From positions 930,001 to 994,000 of the forward strand of contig JACKHZ010000008.1 in NCBI GenBank assembly GCA_020638735.1: a stretch of DNA of 64,000 bases, given 5' to 3'. The notes under the pieces are model-generated. The model saw only the letters and a list, made by a program, of their open reading frames with translations, searched no databases and had not been told where the DNA came from. This DNA comes from Planctomycetota bacterium (GTDB lineage Bacteria; Planctomycetota; UBA1135; UBA2386). The position numbers and the translations under genes were made by a program. Shown here piece by piece: positions 57,188-64,000 of this stretch. The stretch's first letter is position 1. Every line of letters starts with the position of its first letter.

Positions 57188-57684
57188 GGCGCCGCCGACC
57201 ACGCACCGAGCGCGTCGCGCAGCTCCGCCAACGCCTGTGCCATGCCGGCGGCGAGCGCTTCGGCGCTGGCGTCGGCGAGCGGCGCGGTGACCGCGAACGT
57301 GCGTTCGCGGCCGGCGTGCGCAGCCTGCACGGTCAGCGTCGCGATCGGGGCCGCGGTCAGGTCGCCGCCGAACGCGACGACGTGCAGCGCGAGCCCGGCG
57401 GCGCCGGGGGCCGTGGGTTCGCCGAGCGCCGCGGCGACCGCGTCGGCCGGCGCCACCAGCCAGCGGTGCAGCTCGTCGAACGCGAACTCGTGCGCACCGG
57501 TGCGCCACAGCATCGGCTGGCCGAGCTGCGGGGCCGCGGTGCACCGCGCGACCGGCAGCCCCGCACCTTCGCCCGACGCGACCGGCGTCGCGTCGAACCA
57601 TCGCACGACCGCGGCCGGTCGCGAACTCAGGCAGGCCCCCAACGGGAGCAGGAGGCACAGCACGGACAGGCGGTGGGTTCTCAT
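57175..57684 (-). CDS. MCE-operon auxiliary lipoprotein (PqiC/ABC-auxiliary type)
   Basis: 169 residues from ATG 57684, overlapping the MCE gene stop. The signal ends PLGAC. The mature part alternates strands and helices (VVRWFDATPVA near the start, FAFDELHRWLVAPADAVAAAL in the middle), the pattern of the ABC-type transport auxiliary lipoprotein family that works with MlaD/PqiB proteins at the outer membrane. Assignment rests mainly on this pattern and its operon place as last gene after MlaE, MlaF and MlaD homologs. Confidence 0.78.
   Translation of the reverse strand: MRTHRLSVLCLLLPLGACLSSRPAAVVRWFDATPVASGEGAGLPVARCTAAPQLGQPMLWRTGAHEFAFDELHRWLVAPADAVAAALGEPTAPGAAGLALHVVAFGGDLTAAPIATLTVQAAHAGRERTFAVTAPLADASAEALAAGMAQALAELRDALGAWSAAPQAP
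57178..57194. terminator. Perfect inverted repeat at the helicase stop
   Basis: CGGCGCC-TGA-GGCGCCG, seven-base arms around the helicase stop codon inside a convergent overlap. Possible U-less two-way terminator. Confidence 0.35.
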
Positions 57685-58709
57685 CGGTTCGGCTTGGGAG
57701 TGCCGGCAGGGCTGGCGCCGTAGAGCAACGCCGACGGGTCGCGTTCGAGCATCGTCACGAGGCGCTCGATCGCGGCGAGGGTGCGGCGCAACGCGGCCAG
57801 CTCGTCGCCAGCAGCCACGCCGAGCCCCTGCGCGGCGCCGGCAGCGTCGGCCACCGCGTCGGCGGCGTGCCGCACGGCCGCTCCGGTCGGTCCGGGCTGC
57901 AGCGCCGCGAGTTCGTGCTCGACCGCGCCGGCCAGCTCCTCGAGCCGCGTCGCCAGCGTGCGCACCGGCCCGTCCGGACTGCGCCACTCGCGCACCAGCT
58001 CGTCGAGCGACTTCGCGGCGGCGCGCACGTCGCCGACGCCGGCGTCGAGGTGCGACAACAGCTGCAGCTGCGCCATGCGGTCGAGCTGCTCGCGCAGCGC
58101 CGCCATCAGCCGGCGCGCCTCGCTGCTGAGTTGTTCGGCTTGCACGCCGCCGACCTCGCGGTCGACCGATTCGAGCAGCTTCTGCAGCGTCTGCAGCGTC
58201 GTCGGCAGTTCGGCCAGCGTGCCGAGCACGCCCGCCTCGACGCTCTTGAAGGTCGACTTGACCGTGCGCATGGTCAGGAACGGCACCGCGAACGGCAGCG
58301 CCAGCGGCTCGGTGCCGCCGGTGATGAAGTCCGCTTCGATCCATGCGACCTGGGTCAGGAAGCTGCTGTTGAGCTGCACCGCGAGGCCCGGCGGCGGACC
58401 GTCCTGCCGCGAGGTGTCGGGGTCGAGGCCGATCTCCTTCATCTTGTCGACGAACAGCTTGGCCTGCACCTCGATGTGCTTCTTGTCCGGCGCGGCGTGG
58501 ATCGAGTCGACCTGACCGATCTCCATGCCGCGGAACGTGACCGGCGCGCCGATCGCGAGGCCGTGCACGGACTCGTCGAAGTAGGCGTAGAACTGCATCG
58601 AGTCGCGCTCGAAGCGGCTGGCGCCGAGCCAGGCCAGCGCCGCCATGGCGAGCAGGAACGCCGCGACGACGAACAGCCCGAGCTTCCAGTGATTGGTTGT
58701 CGTGTTCAT
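57681..58709 (-). CDS. MCE domain protein (MlaD/PqiB type)
   Basis: 342 residues from ATG 58709. One N-terminal helix (LGLFVVAAFLLAMAALAWLG) anchors it in the inner membrane. An MCE domain follows at about 35-120 (FDESVHGLAIGAPVTFRGMEIGQV is the family core). About 160-330 is helical, as in proteins forming a tube or needle across the periplasm. It binds lipid between inner and outer membranes, working with the MlaE permease and MlaF ATPase encoded upstream; stops and starts overlap by four bases on both sides. Direction of lipid flow is not decided by sequence. Confidence 0.93.
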   Translation of the reverse strand: MNTTTNHWKLGLFVVAAFLLAMAALAWLGASRFERDSMQFYAYFDESVHGLAIGAPVTFRGMEIGQVDSIHAAPDKKHIEVQAKLFVDKMKEIGLDPDTSRQDGPPPGLAVQLNSSFLTQVAWIEADFITGGTEPLALPFAVPFLTMRTVKSTFKSVEAGVLGTLAELPTTLQTLQKLLESVDREVGGVQAEQLSSEARRLMAALREQLDRMAQLQLLSHLDAGVGDVRAAAKSLDELVREWRSPDGPVRTLATRLEELAGAVEHELAALQPGPTGAAVRHAADAVADAAGAAQGLGVAAGDELAALRRTLAAIERLVTMLERDPSALLYGASPAGTPKPNR

Positions 58710-59458
58710 CCGACCCTGACGCCGCCCTTGCGGTGGAAGAAGTCGTGCACGCGCGGGTCCTCCGCGGCGTCGCGCAGCGCGCGCGGGTCGCCCGCGGCGA
58801 CGATCCGGTGAGCGTCGCGATCGAGCACGATGCAGCGATCGACGACGGCGAAGATGCTCGGCAGCTCGTGGGTGACCAGCACGACGGTGACGCCGAGGCG
58901 GTCGCGCAGCGTGGCGATCAGCTGGTCGACGCCGGCCGCGGTCACCGGATCGAGCCCCGCCGACGGCTCGTCGAGGAACAGCAGCCGCGGCTCGAGCGCG
59001 AGCGCGCGGGCGATGCCGGCGCGCTTCTTCATGCCGCCGGAGACCTCCGCCGGCAGGTGGTTCTCGAAGCCGCCGAGGCCGACCATGCGCAGGCGCCCCC
59101 TCGCCACCGCCGACACGGCCGCCGGCGGCAGGTCGGTCCAGCGCTGCAGCGGCAACGAGACGTTCTCCTCGAGCGTCGCCGAGCCGAACAGCGCGCCCGA
59201 CTGGAACATCACGCCGTACGGCGGCGGCCGGTCGAAGCGCAGGCGCTGGCCGGCGTGGCCCTCCACCTCGATGCTGCCGGCGATCGGCTCGTCGAGGCCG
59301 ATCAGGTGACGCAGCAGCGTCGACTTGCCGCAGCCGCTGCCGCCGAGGATCGCGAACACCTCGCCGCGCCGCACGTCGAAGTCGAGGTCGCGCAGGATCG
59401 GCTCGCCGTCGAAGCCGACGGCGAGCCCGCGCACGCGGATCATCGGCGCGTCGTCCAT
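58706..59458 (-). CDS. MlaF-type ABC transporter ATPase
   Basis: 250 residues from ATG 59458. Complete ATPase: Walker A LGGSGCGKSTLLRHLIG near residue 40, Q-loop VMFQSGALFG, signature AEVSGGMKKRAGIARALALE, Walker B LLFLDEPSAGLDP, H-loop VTHEL. The SGGMKKRAGIARAL signature is the one of MlaF/Ttg2A rather than of sugar or drug importers. Partner of the STAS-MlaE permease encoded just upstream with overlapping stop/start. Confidence 0.96.
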   Translation of the reverse strand: MDDAPMIRVRGLAVGFDGEPILRDLDFDVRRGEVFAILGGSGCGKSTLLRHLIGLDEPIAGSIEVEGHAGQRLRFDRPPPYGVMFQSGALFGSATLEENVSLPLQRWTDLPPAAVSAVARGRLRMVGLGGFENHLPAEVSGGMKKRAGIARALALEPRLLFLDEPSAGLDPVTAAGVDQLIATLRDRLGVTVVLVTHELPSIFAVVDRCIVLDRDAHRIVAAGDPRALRDAAEDPRVHDFFHRKGGVRVG

Positions 59459-60579
59459 CACATGCCCACCATCGAATAGACCCACGCGAACACCGCGTCG
59501 ATGAGCACCAGCACCAGCAGCGAAGTGACCACCGCCGAGGTCGTCGAGCGGCCGACGCCGACCGCGCCTTCGCGCGTGGCCAGGCCGCGCTGGCAGGCGA
59601 CGAGCGCCACCGCGACGCCGAAGAACACCGACTTGAAGACCCCGCCGAAGACGTCGGCGAGGTCCATGTTGCGCGCCATCTCGTGCCAGTAGAGGAAGGC
59701 CGTCACGTCGAGCTTGACGACCGCACCGACCATGCCGCCGACCATCGCCATCAGATCGGTCCACAGCGTCAACAACGGCATCATCGCGGCCAGCGCGACG
59801 ACGCGCGGGAACACCAGGAAGCGCAGCGGGTCCTGACCGAGCACGCGCAGCGCGTCGATCTCCTCGTTGACCTTCATGCTGCCGAGCTCGGCGCTGTAGG
59901 CGGCACCGGAGCGGCCGGCGACGACGATCGCGGTCATCAGCGGCCCGAGTTCCTTCGCCACGGTGAGCCCGACCAGGTCGGCGACCAGCACGTCGGTGCC
60001 GTAGGTGGACAGCAGCGCGCTCGACTGCAGCGCCAGCACCAGCCCGAGCAGGAAGCCGATGATCGTCGCGATCGGGAACGCGTCGGCGCCGGCGCGCTCC
60101 ATCAGCGAGCCGAGGCTCTGCCAGTAGACGGTGGCCGGCGCGCGCACCGCCGCCACCGCCGAACGCAGCAGACCGCCGACGAAGTCCAGCTCGCGCTGCG
60201 CGTCGCGCATCGCGGCCACGGTCATGCGGCCGAGCTGTTCGAGCACCGGCTCGCAGGCGGGCGCCTCCTTGTAGCAGGCCTGACCGGACGGGCAGCCGTA
60301 GAGCTCGAGCAGCCGCATGACCCCCTCGCCGCCGCCGGTGATCTCGGTCGCGGCGCCGCCCCGTTCGCGCTGGGCGCGCAGGTCGAGCAGCATGCAGGCG
60401 GCGCCGCCGTCGACGCGCTCGACGCCCGACAGGTCGATGCGGATCGGGCCGCTGCGCGCCAGCGCCTGCCGCAGGTCACGCCACAGCGCGGCGCCGTGTT
60501 GCAGGCTCAGATCGCCGGCGAGCGCGAGCCGGGTGCCCTGGCCATCGGCCACGACATCGATCGAATGGAGATCCGCCAC
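59458..60579 (-). CDS. STAS domain-MlaE permease fusion
   Basis: 373 residues from GTG 60579. The frame is open to 60738, but a TAGCAT -10-like hexamer eight bases before this GTG supports it. Residues about 10-100 are a STAS domain (SGPIRIDLSGVERVDGGAAC), followed by a Cys-containing linker (YGCPSGQACYKEAPACEPV). The MlaE permease (about 135-370) has ATIIGFLLGLVLALQ, KELGPLMTAIVVAGRSGAA, EIDALRVLGQDPLRFLVFPR and the end helices. In other bacteria MlaB is a separate STAS protein that controls the complex; here it is built in. First gene of the four-gene transporter operon. Confidence 0.94.
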   Translation of the reverse strand: MADLHSIDVVADGQGTRLALAGDLSLQHGAALWRDLRQALARSGPIRIDLSGVERVDGGAACMLLDLRAQRERGGAATEITGGGEGVMRLLELYGCPSGQACYKEAPACEPVLEQLGRMTVAAMRDAQRELDFVGGLLRSAVAAVRAPATVYWQSLGSLMERAGADAFPIATIIGFLLGLVLALQSSALLSTYGTDVLVADLVGLTVAKELGPLMTAIVVAGRSGAAYSAELGSMKVNEEIDALRVLGQDPLRFLVFPRVVALAAMMPLLTLWTDLMAMVGGMVGAVVKLDVTAFLYWHEMARNMDLADVFGGVFKSVFFGVAVALVACQRGLATREGAVGVGRSTTSAVVTSLLVLVLIDAVFAWVYSMVGM

Positions 60580-60587
60580 CGGTCGCG

Positions 60588-60593
60588 ATGCTA
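60588..60593 (-). promoter_or_regulatory. -10-like TAGCAT for the MCE operon
   Basis: TAGCAT on the minus strand ends eight bases before GTG 60579. It fits the leaderless pattern and decides the start of the STAS-MlaE gene. Confidence 0.5.
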
Positions 60594-60700
60594 GGACGCA
60601 GGTCCGACCGACCGCAGGCGTTTCCTCGCGTCCGCCCACGCTCCCGTCGACGACGCCGACAGGAAGGCGACTCGGGCGGCCACTCCGGGCTATCGCTGTG

Positions 60701-60715
60701 ATATCATTTCGATAT
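60701..60715. promoter_or_regulatory. AT-rich inverted repeat over the SPFH start, possible Arc-protein operator
   Basis: ATATC-ATTTC-GATAT, a perfect 5-bp inverted repeat in otherwise G+C-rich DNA. It covers the TATCAT -10-like hexamer (60702-60707) and reaches into the ATG at 60714. The second gene of the unit encodes an Arc-type DNA-binding protein, so autorepression at this site is plausible. Confidence 0.5.
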
Positions 60716-61568
60716 GCCGCAAGTGGCCGGCGAGCCAACGACCATGACGACGACCCCCTCCCGTGAAGTCCCCCTCGAAAGCGGCGCCCCCGGCGTCACG
60801 ATGCTGATCGTCGGCATCCTGCTGCTGCTGACGGTGATCGGCATCCCGTTCGGCATCCTGATCCTGTGCGGCCTGGTCATGGTGCAGCCCAACCAGTCGC
60901 GCGTCATCGTGCTGTTCGGCAACTACAAGGGCACGCTGCGCGAGCCCGGCTTCTACTGGGTCAACCCGTTCTCCAACCGCCGCGCGATCAGCCTGCGCGC
61001 GCACAACTTCAACAGCGACAAGCTGAAGGTCAACGACCTGCGCGGCAACCCGATCGAGATCGGCGCGGTGGTCGTCTGGCGCGTGCGCGACACCGCGCAG
61101 GCCGCGTTCGACGTCGAGAACCACGAGTCCTACGTCGAGGTGCAGACCGAGTCGGCGCTGCGCCACCTCGCGTCGCTGCACCCCTACGACTCGCCGCACG
61201 ACGACGAGACGTCGCTGCGCGGCAGCAGCGACGCGATCAACGGCGAGCTGCAGCAGGAGCTGGAGCAGCGCCTGCAGCGCGCCGGCATCGAGGTGCTCGA
61301 GTGCCGCCTCAGCCACCTCGCCTACGCGCCGGAGATCGCCGGCGCGATGCTGCAGCGGCAGCAGGCCGAGGCGATCATCGACGCGCGCACGCGCATCGTC
61401 GACGGCGCCTGCTCGATGGTGCAGATGGCGCTGCAGCAGCTCGAGGAGAACTCGGTCGTCAAGCTCGACGAGGAGCGCAAGGCGCAGATGATCTCCAACC
61501 TGCTGGTCGTGCTGTGCAGCGAGCGCGGCACCCAGCCGGTGGTCAACGCCGGCACGCTCTACGGGTAG
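60714..61568 (+). CDS. SPFH/stomatin-prohibitin family membrane protein
   Basis: 284 residues from ATG 60714, six bases after TATCAT; ATG 60744 is an alternative start. A hydrophobic hairpin-like segment at about 29-57 anchors it. The SPFH domain follows: VQPNQSRVIVLFGNYKGTLR, EPGFYWVNPF, VNDLRGNPIEIGAVVVWRV, EVQTESALRHLASLHPYD, then an Ala/Glu-rich helix (RQQAEAIIDARTRIVDGA). Such proteins form membrane scaffolds or rafts, often with a protease or a partner membrane protein. Here the only partner is a small Arc-type protein six bases downstream. Confidence 0.93.
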   Translation: MPQVAGEPTTMTTTPSREVPLESGAPGVTMLIVGILLLLTVIGIPFGILILCGLVMVQPNQSRVIVLFGNYKGTLREPGFYWVNPFSNRRAISLRAHNFNSDKLKVNDLRGNPIEIGAVVVWRVRDTAQAAFDVENHESYVEVQTESALRHLASLHPYDSPHDDETSLRGSSDAINGELQQELEQRLQRAGIEVLECRLSHLAYAPEIAGAMLQRQQAEAIIDARTRIVDGACSMVQMALQQLEENSVVKLDEERKAQMISNLLVVLCSERGTQPVVNAGTLYG

Positions 61569-61574
61569 TCGGCG

Positions 61575-61775
61575 GTGGCCGGCAAGGACGACAAGAAGGG
61601 CTTCCTGCTGCGCCTGCCGCAGCCGTTGTTCGACGAGCTGCGCCGCTGGGCCGAGCAGGAGATGCGCAGCATCAACGGCCAGCTGGAGTGGATCCTGCGC
61701 GACGCGGTGCGGCGGCGCGCGCGCGGCGCCGCCGGCGACGATTCGGCCCCGCCGCCGGCGTCGGACGCGAGCTGA
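61575..61775 (+). CDS. Arc-type ribbon-helix-helix DNA-binding protein
   Basis: 66 residues from GTG 61575. A ribbon-helix-helix fold is visible: strand FLLRLPQPLFDEL, then helices RRWAEQEMRSINGQLEWIL with the N-G-Q turn between, ending in a basic-acidic tail. It follows the SPFH gene by six bases in one operon. In my memory small Arc proteins commonly follow SPFH genes; no toxin gene is present, so it is not an obvious toxin-antitoxin pair. Likely dimeric repressor; the inverted repeat at 60701 is a candidate operator. Confidence 0.85.
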   Translation: MAGKDDKKGFLLRLPQPLFDELRRWAEQEMRSINGQLEWILRDAVRRRARGAAGDDSAPPPASDAS

Positions 61776-61795
61776 CCCGCCACTTCGGCGTCAGC
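61771..61795. terminator. Hairpin spanning two convergent stops
   Basis: GCTGACCCG pairs with CGG-C-GTCAGC (one bulge) around a six-base loop, with both stop codons in the arms. No T tract. Confidence 0.4.
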
Positions 61796-62927
61796 GGTCG
61801 TCGACGACGGCATTCGGGAACCGGCGCTTCAAGCGCAGGAACCAGCGCTCGAACGCGTTCCAGCTCACCACCGCGAGCAGCCAGCTGCCGGCGATGGTGG
61901 CGAGCGTGAACGCGAGCACCAGCACCAGCGACGACCACCGCTGCGTCAGCTGCGCGAGCCGCTCCGGGCCGAGCTCGAGCACGCGGCCGGCCAACCATTC
62001 GATGACCAGCATGTGCGTCAGGTAGATGCAGTAGCTGTACTTGCCCAGCGAGCGCAGCGGCGCGAGGCGGAACAGCGGACCGCACGCCGGCGCGCCGCGC
62101 GCCAGGGACAGCAGACCGACGCCGAGGCTCGACGCCGCGAGCAGGCCCCAGCGCTGCTGCGGTAGCGCCTCCGGGACCGAAGAGCCCGAGGCGAGCGCGG
62201 TCGCGACGAGCCCGCCGACGCCGACCCCGGTCGCCGCCCAGCCGAACCACTGGCGCGGCTTCGGCGACACCGCGAGCAGCGCGCCGGCGGCGAGCGCGTC
62301 CATGCGGCACGGGGTCAGGAAGTGCGTGTGCGCGAAGTCCCCGTCCAGCAACCACAGGCGCAGCGCGATCGCGGCGACGACGGTCATCGCGCAGACGATG
62401 CGCAGCGTGCGCGCACTCACCAGCCAGACCAGCGCCGGCCACAGCAGGTAGAACTGCTCCTCGATCGCGAGCGACCAGGTGATCTTCAGCGGGAAGTCGG
62501 CGAACGGGTCGACCAGCGCGAGCTGCCAGTTCTGGTAGTAGAGCAGGTACGACAGCTGCGCCGCGACGGAGACCGGCGGGCGCGGCAGCACGTAGAGCAG
62601 CAGGCCGACGACCAGGTAGTAGAGCGGGAAGATGCGCAGGGCCCGCCGCGCGTAGAAGTTGCGGAAGTAGTGCGCGCCGCCCTTGCTGCGCACCAGGATG
62701 CCGGTGATCAGGAAGCCGCTGAGCACGAAGAACACGTCGACGCCGCACCAGCCGAGCAGCGCGACCTTGGCGTAGGCTCCGGCGAGCAGGCCCGGATCGA
62801 GCAGCGGCGCGATGTAGAGGCCGTGCATCAACAGCACCAGCAGGATCGCGAGGCCGCGCACGCCGTCGAGCGCGGGCACCCGCTCGGGTTCGTGTTCCTG
62901 CAGGCGATTCGGCGCGGCGGCGGTCAT
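61791..62927 (-). CDS. Acyltransferase 3 (OafA/YrhL-type) membrane protein
   Basis: 378 residues from ATG 62927. Ten or so membrane helices. The first holds the catalytic-type motif PALDGVRGLAILLVLLMHG with the conserved His; then GVDVFFVLSGFLITG, YARRALRIFPLYYLV and SLAIEEQFYLLWPAL, all hallmarks of the family that moves acetyl or other acyl groups onto sugars across the membrane. No fused SGNH domain. It may decorate a surface glycan, perhaps that of the cluster upstream, but the 20-kb distance makes the link weak. A TAGGCT lies 12 bases before the start. Confidence 0.94.
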   Translation of the reverse strand: MTAAAPNRLQEHEPERVPALDGVRGLAILLVLLMHGLYIAPLLDPGLLAGAYAKVALLGWCGVDVFFVLSGFLITGILVRSKGGAHYFRNFYARRALRIFPLYYLVVGLLLYVLPRPPVSVAAQLSYLLYYQNWQLALVDPFADFPLKITWSLAIEEQFYLLWPALVWLVSARTLRIVCAMTVVAAIALRLWLLDGDFAHTHFLTPCRMDALAAGALLAVSPKPRQWFGWAATGVGVGGLVATALASGSSVPEALPQQRWGLLAASSLGVGLLSLARGAPACGPLFRLAPLRSLGKYSYCIYLTHMLVIEWLAGRVLELGPERLAQLTQRWSSLVLVLAFTLATIAGSWLLAVVSWNAFERWFLRLKRRFPNAVVDDR

Positions 62928-62939
62928 GCGACGGCGCGC

Positions 62940-62945
62940 AGCCTA
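62940..62945 (-). promoter_or_regulatory. -10-like TAGGCT before the acyltransferase gene
   Basis: TAGGCT on the minus strand, 12 bases before ATG 62927, leaving a leader of only a few bases. Confidence 0.35.
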
Positions 62946-62985
62946 CGCGGCGACGTCGCGTCGGCAACCTTGCGCCCCGTCCGCG

Positions 62986-63579
62986 TCAGGCCAACGCGGC
63001 GTCGAACACCATGTCGCGCCGCTCACAGGTGTGCGCGACCGGATCGAAGGCCAGACACGCGTCGTGCGGCAGCGAGTAGACGTGCAGCGTGACCGTCACG
63101 TCGCCACCCGCGGCAGCCGGGTTGCCGAGCCGGTGGATGGCGCGCTGCCGATCGACCGTCGCCACCGCGCCGACCGTCGAGATCACGCCCTGGCCGGTCG
63201 CCTCGAGCCCGACCCTGCCGACCTTGCCTTCGACCGAGCCGCAGACGGCGGCGCTCGGCAGCGCCGAGCCGGGAACGAGCTTGAAGGTCTCCTCGGAGAT
63301 CTGGCCGCGCAGCAGCCGCACCCAGCCGCAGTTGCCGGCGTGGTTGTGCACCGGCGTGAACTGCCCGGGCGCCCAGGTCAGCACCATCACGTCGAACAGC
63401 GGGCTGCGGTGCACGAGGCGCCGGGCATACTTGTCCTGGCGCACGCCGACGAAGCGATCGAGGGCCGCGTCGTCGAGCGCGCCGTCGGCGAGCAGTTCCT
63501 GCACGCACGGCACGGTCACCTCGTCGTGACGCAGTCGGCCGAGGCGGTCGATCAGGGTCTCGAGGGTGAGGCGCTTCAT
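62986..63579 (-). CDS. Cysteine dioxygenase family protein
   Basis: 197 residues from ATG 63579. Cupin fold with iron ligands in FTPVHNHAGNCGWVRLLRG (two His) and the third in AIHRLGNP, as in bacterial cysteine (or 3-mercaptopropionate) dioxygenases, which oxidise the thiol to a sulfinate with O2. The Cys in HAGNCGW may be the site of the Cys-Tyr cross-link of the mammalian enzyme, though its position is one residue off. Upstream is a CACCAT hexamer six bases before the start, a weak match to the leaderless pattern. Neighbours give no further hint. Confidence 0.85.
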   Translation of the reverse strand: MKRLTLETLIDRLGRLRHDEVTVPCVQELLADGALDDAALDRFVGVRQDKYARRLVHRSPLFDVMVLTWAPGQFTPVHNHAGNCGWVRLLRGQISEETFKLVPGSALPSAAVCGSVEGKVGRVGLEATGQGVISTVGAVATVDRQRAIHRLGNPAAAGGDVTVTLHVYSLPHDACLAFDPVAHTCERRDMVFDAALA

Positions 63580-63637
63580 CGGCGCATGGTGCCCCGCACC
63601 CCTGCCCGCGGCGAGGTGGCCGCAGTGCGCAGCCGGT

Positions 63638-64000
63638 TCAGCGCCCGAGGTCGTCGAGCGCCACCCGCACGCGTTCGATCGTGGCGGCTTCGCGCAGGAT
63701 CGCGTGGTGGTCGAACGGCAGGCCGAAGACGCTGTTGGCCGTCGCCTGCACCGACGGCTCGAGCTCGCTCTGCACGCCGACGACGCCGTCGTTGTCGTCC
63801 GGCAGGCCGATGCCCGACTCGCTGTGGAAGCCGAAGATCAGGTCGTGGCGCAGCCCTTCCGGCAGCGGCGCCACCAGCAGCTCGCGCAGGTAGTCGCTGC
63901 CCGGCACCATGTCGCGCCACGCCGGCACCGGGTGGCGCAGCGCCTCGACGCCGATGGTCGCCGCCTGGTGCCCGCCCCACGGCGTCGAGACGGTCACCAG
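63638..64000 (-). CDS. Alpha/beta hydrolase (lipase/esterase-like), 3' part only
   Basis: The gene runs off the window end; 120 C-terminal residues remain. STPWGGHQAATIGVE resembles the strand after the nucleophile region in a lipase-like group, RDMVPGSDYLREL follows, and FDHHAILRE near the end carries the likely catalytic His, with DDNDGVVG as the probable acid region. The nucleophile itself lies outside the window. Substrate unknown. Confidence 0.7.
   Translation of the reverse strand: MVTVSTPWGGHQAATIGVEALRHPVPAWRDMVPGSDYLRELLVAPLPEGLRHDLIFGFHSESGIGLPDDNDGVVGVQSELEPSVQATANSVFGLPFDHHAILREAATIERVRVALDDLGR

Overview
The window is very G+C-rich DNA (about 70% by eye) and densely coded. It holds about 47 protein genes, and no gene-free stretch exceeds about 280 bases. 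I saw no rRNA, tRNA, CRISPR array, insertion sequence or phage gene. Purine-rich Shine-Dalgarno sites are scarce. Many first genes of transcription units have a TANNNT hexamer 5-9 bases before an ATG, GTG or TTG start, which suggests leaderless mRNAs. The gene mix (multiheme cytochromes, sulfotransferases, sorbosone-dehydrogenase/cytochrome c peroxidase lipoproteins, an MCE lipid transporter, and a small secreted protein of a type I associate with uncultured Planctomycetes) suggests a diderm of the Planctomycetota. Myxococcota or another deep lineage is possible.

Region 1 (1-15.5 kb) is a large electron-transfer locus. On the plus strand are a di-heme membrane cytochrome b (cut by the window edge), a protein joining two cyclic-nucleotide-binding folds to four [4Fe-4S] clusters, and an FHA domain-membrane helix-15-heme cytochrome c. 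A NAD-type malic enzyme follows. Convergent to it, in transcription order, are a 10-heme lipoprotein with an LVIVD-type propeller, a FAD reductase-FHA-FHA-[2Fe-2S] fusion, and a 17-heme cytochrome. Signal-reading folds (CNB, FHA) are fused to redox modules in three of the proteins. This is the best candidate for an undescribed system.

Region 2 (15.6-23.9 kb) holds a DGPF/YCII protein with its ECF42-type sigma factor, an unknown lipoprotein, a nucleotidyltransferase-like protein, and a two-step 2-oxoadipate pathway: an HglS-type DUF1338 enzyme and a D-2-hydroxyglutarate dehydrogenase-like flavoprotein. A divergent LysR regulator and a secreted protein complete it.

Region 3 (24-54.3 kb) is a glycan cluster with eight glycosyltransferase genes, including a 1651-residue two-enzyme protein with a repeat coiled coil. 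It also has two sulfotransferases (one fused to a GT-B-like half), a DUF6473 protein, an orphan hybrid histidine kinase, and two paralogous sorbosone-dehydrogenase/cytochrome c peroxidase lipoproteins. A sugar-nucleotide set (UDPGP pyrophosphorylase, Ugd, UDP-xylose synthase, GalE) supplies UDP-glucose, UDP-glucuronate, UDP-xylose and UDP-galactose. The likely product is a sulfated, xylose- or uronate-containing surface or secreted polysaccharide. No polymerase or flippase lies in the window.

Region 4 (54.3-64 kb) holds a membrane protein, a DinG-type helicase and a four-gene MCE/Mla lipid-transport operon. It continues with an SPFH protein paired with an Arc-type ribbon-helix-helix protein, an acyltransferase-3, a cysteine dioxygenase and a partial alpha/beta hydrolase.
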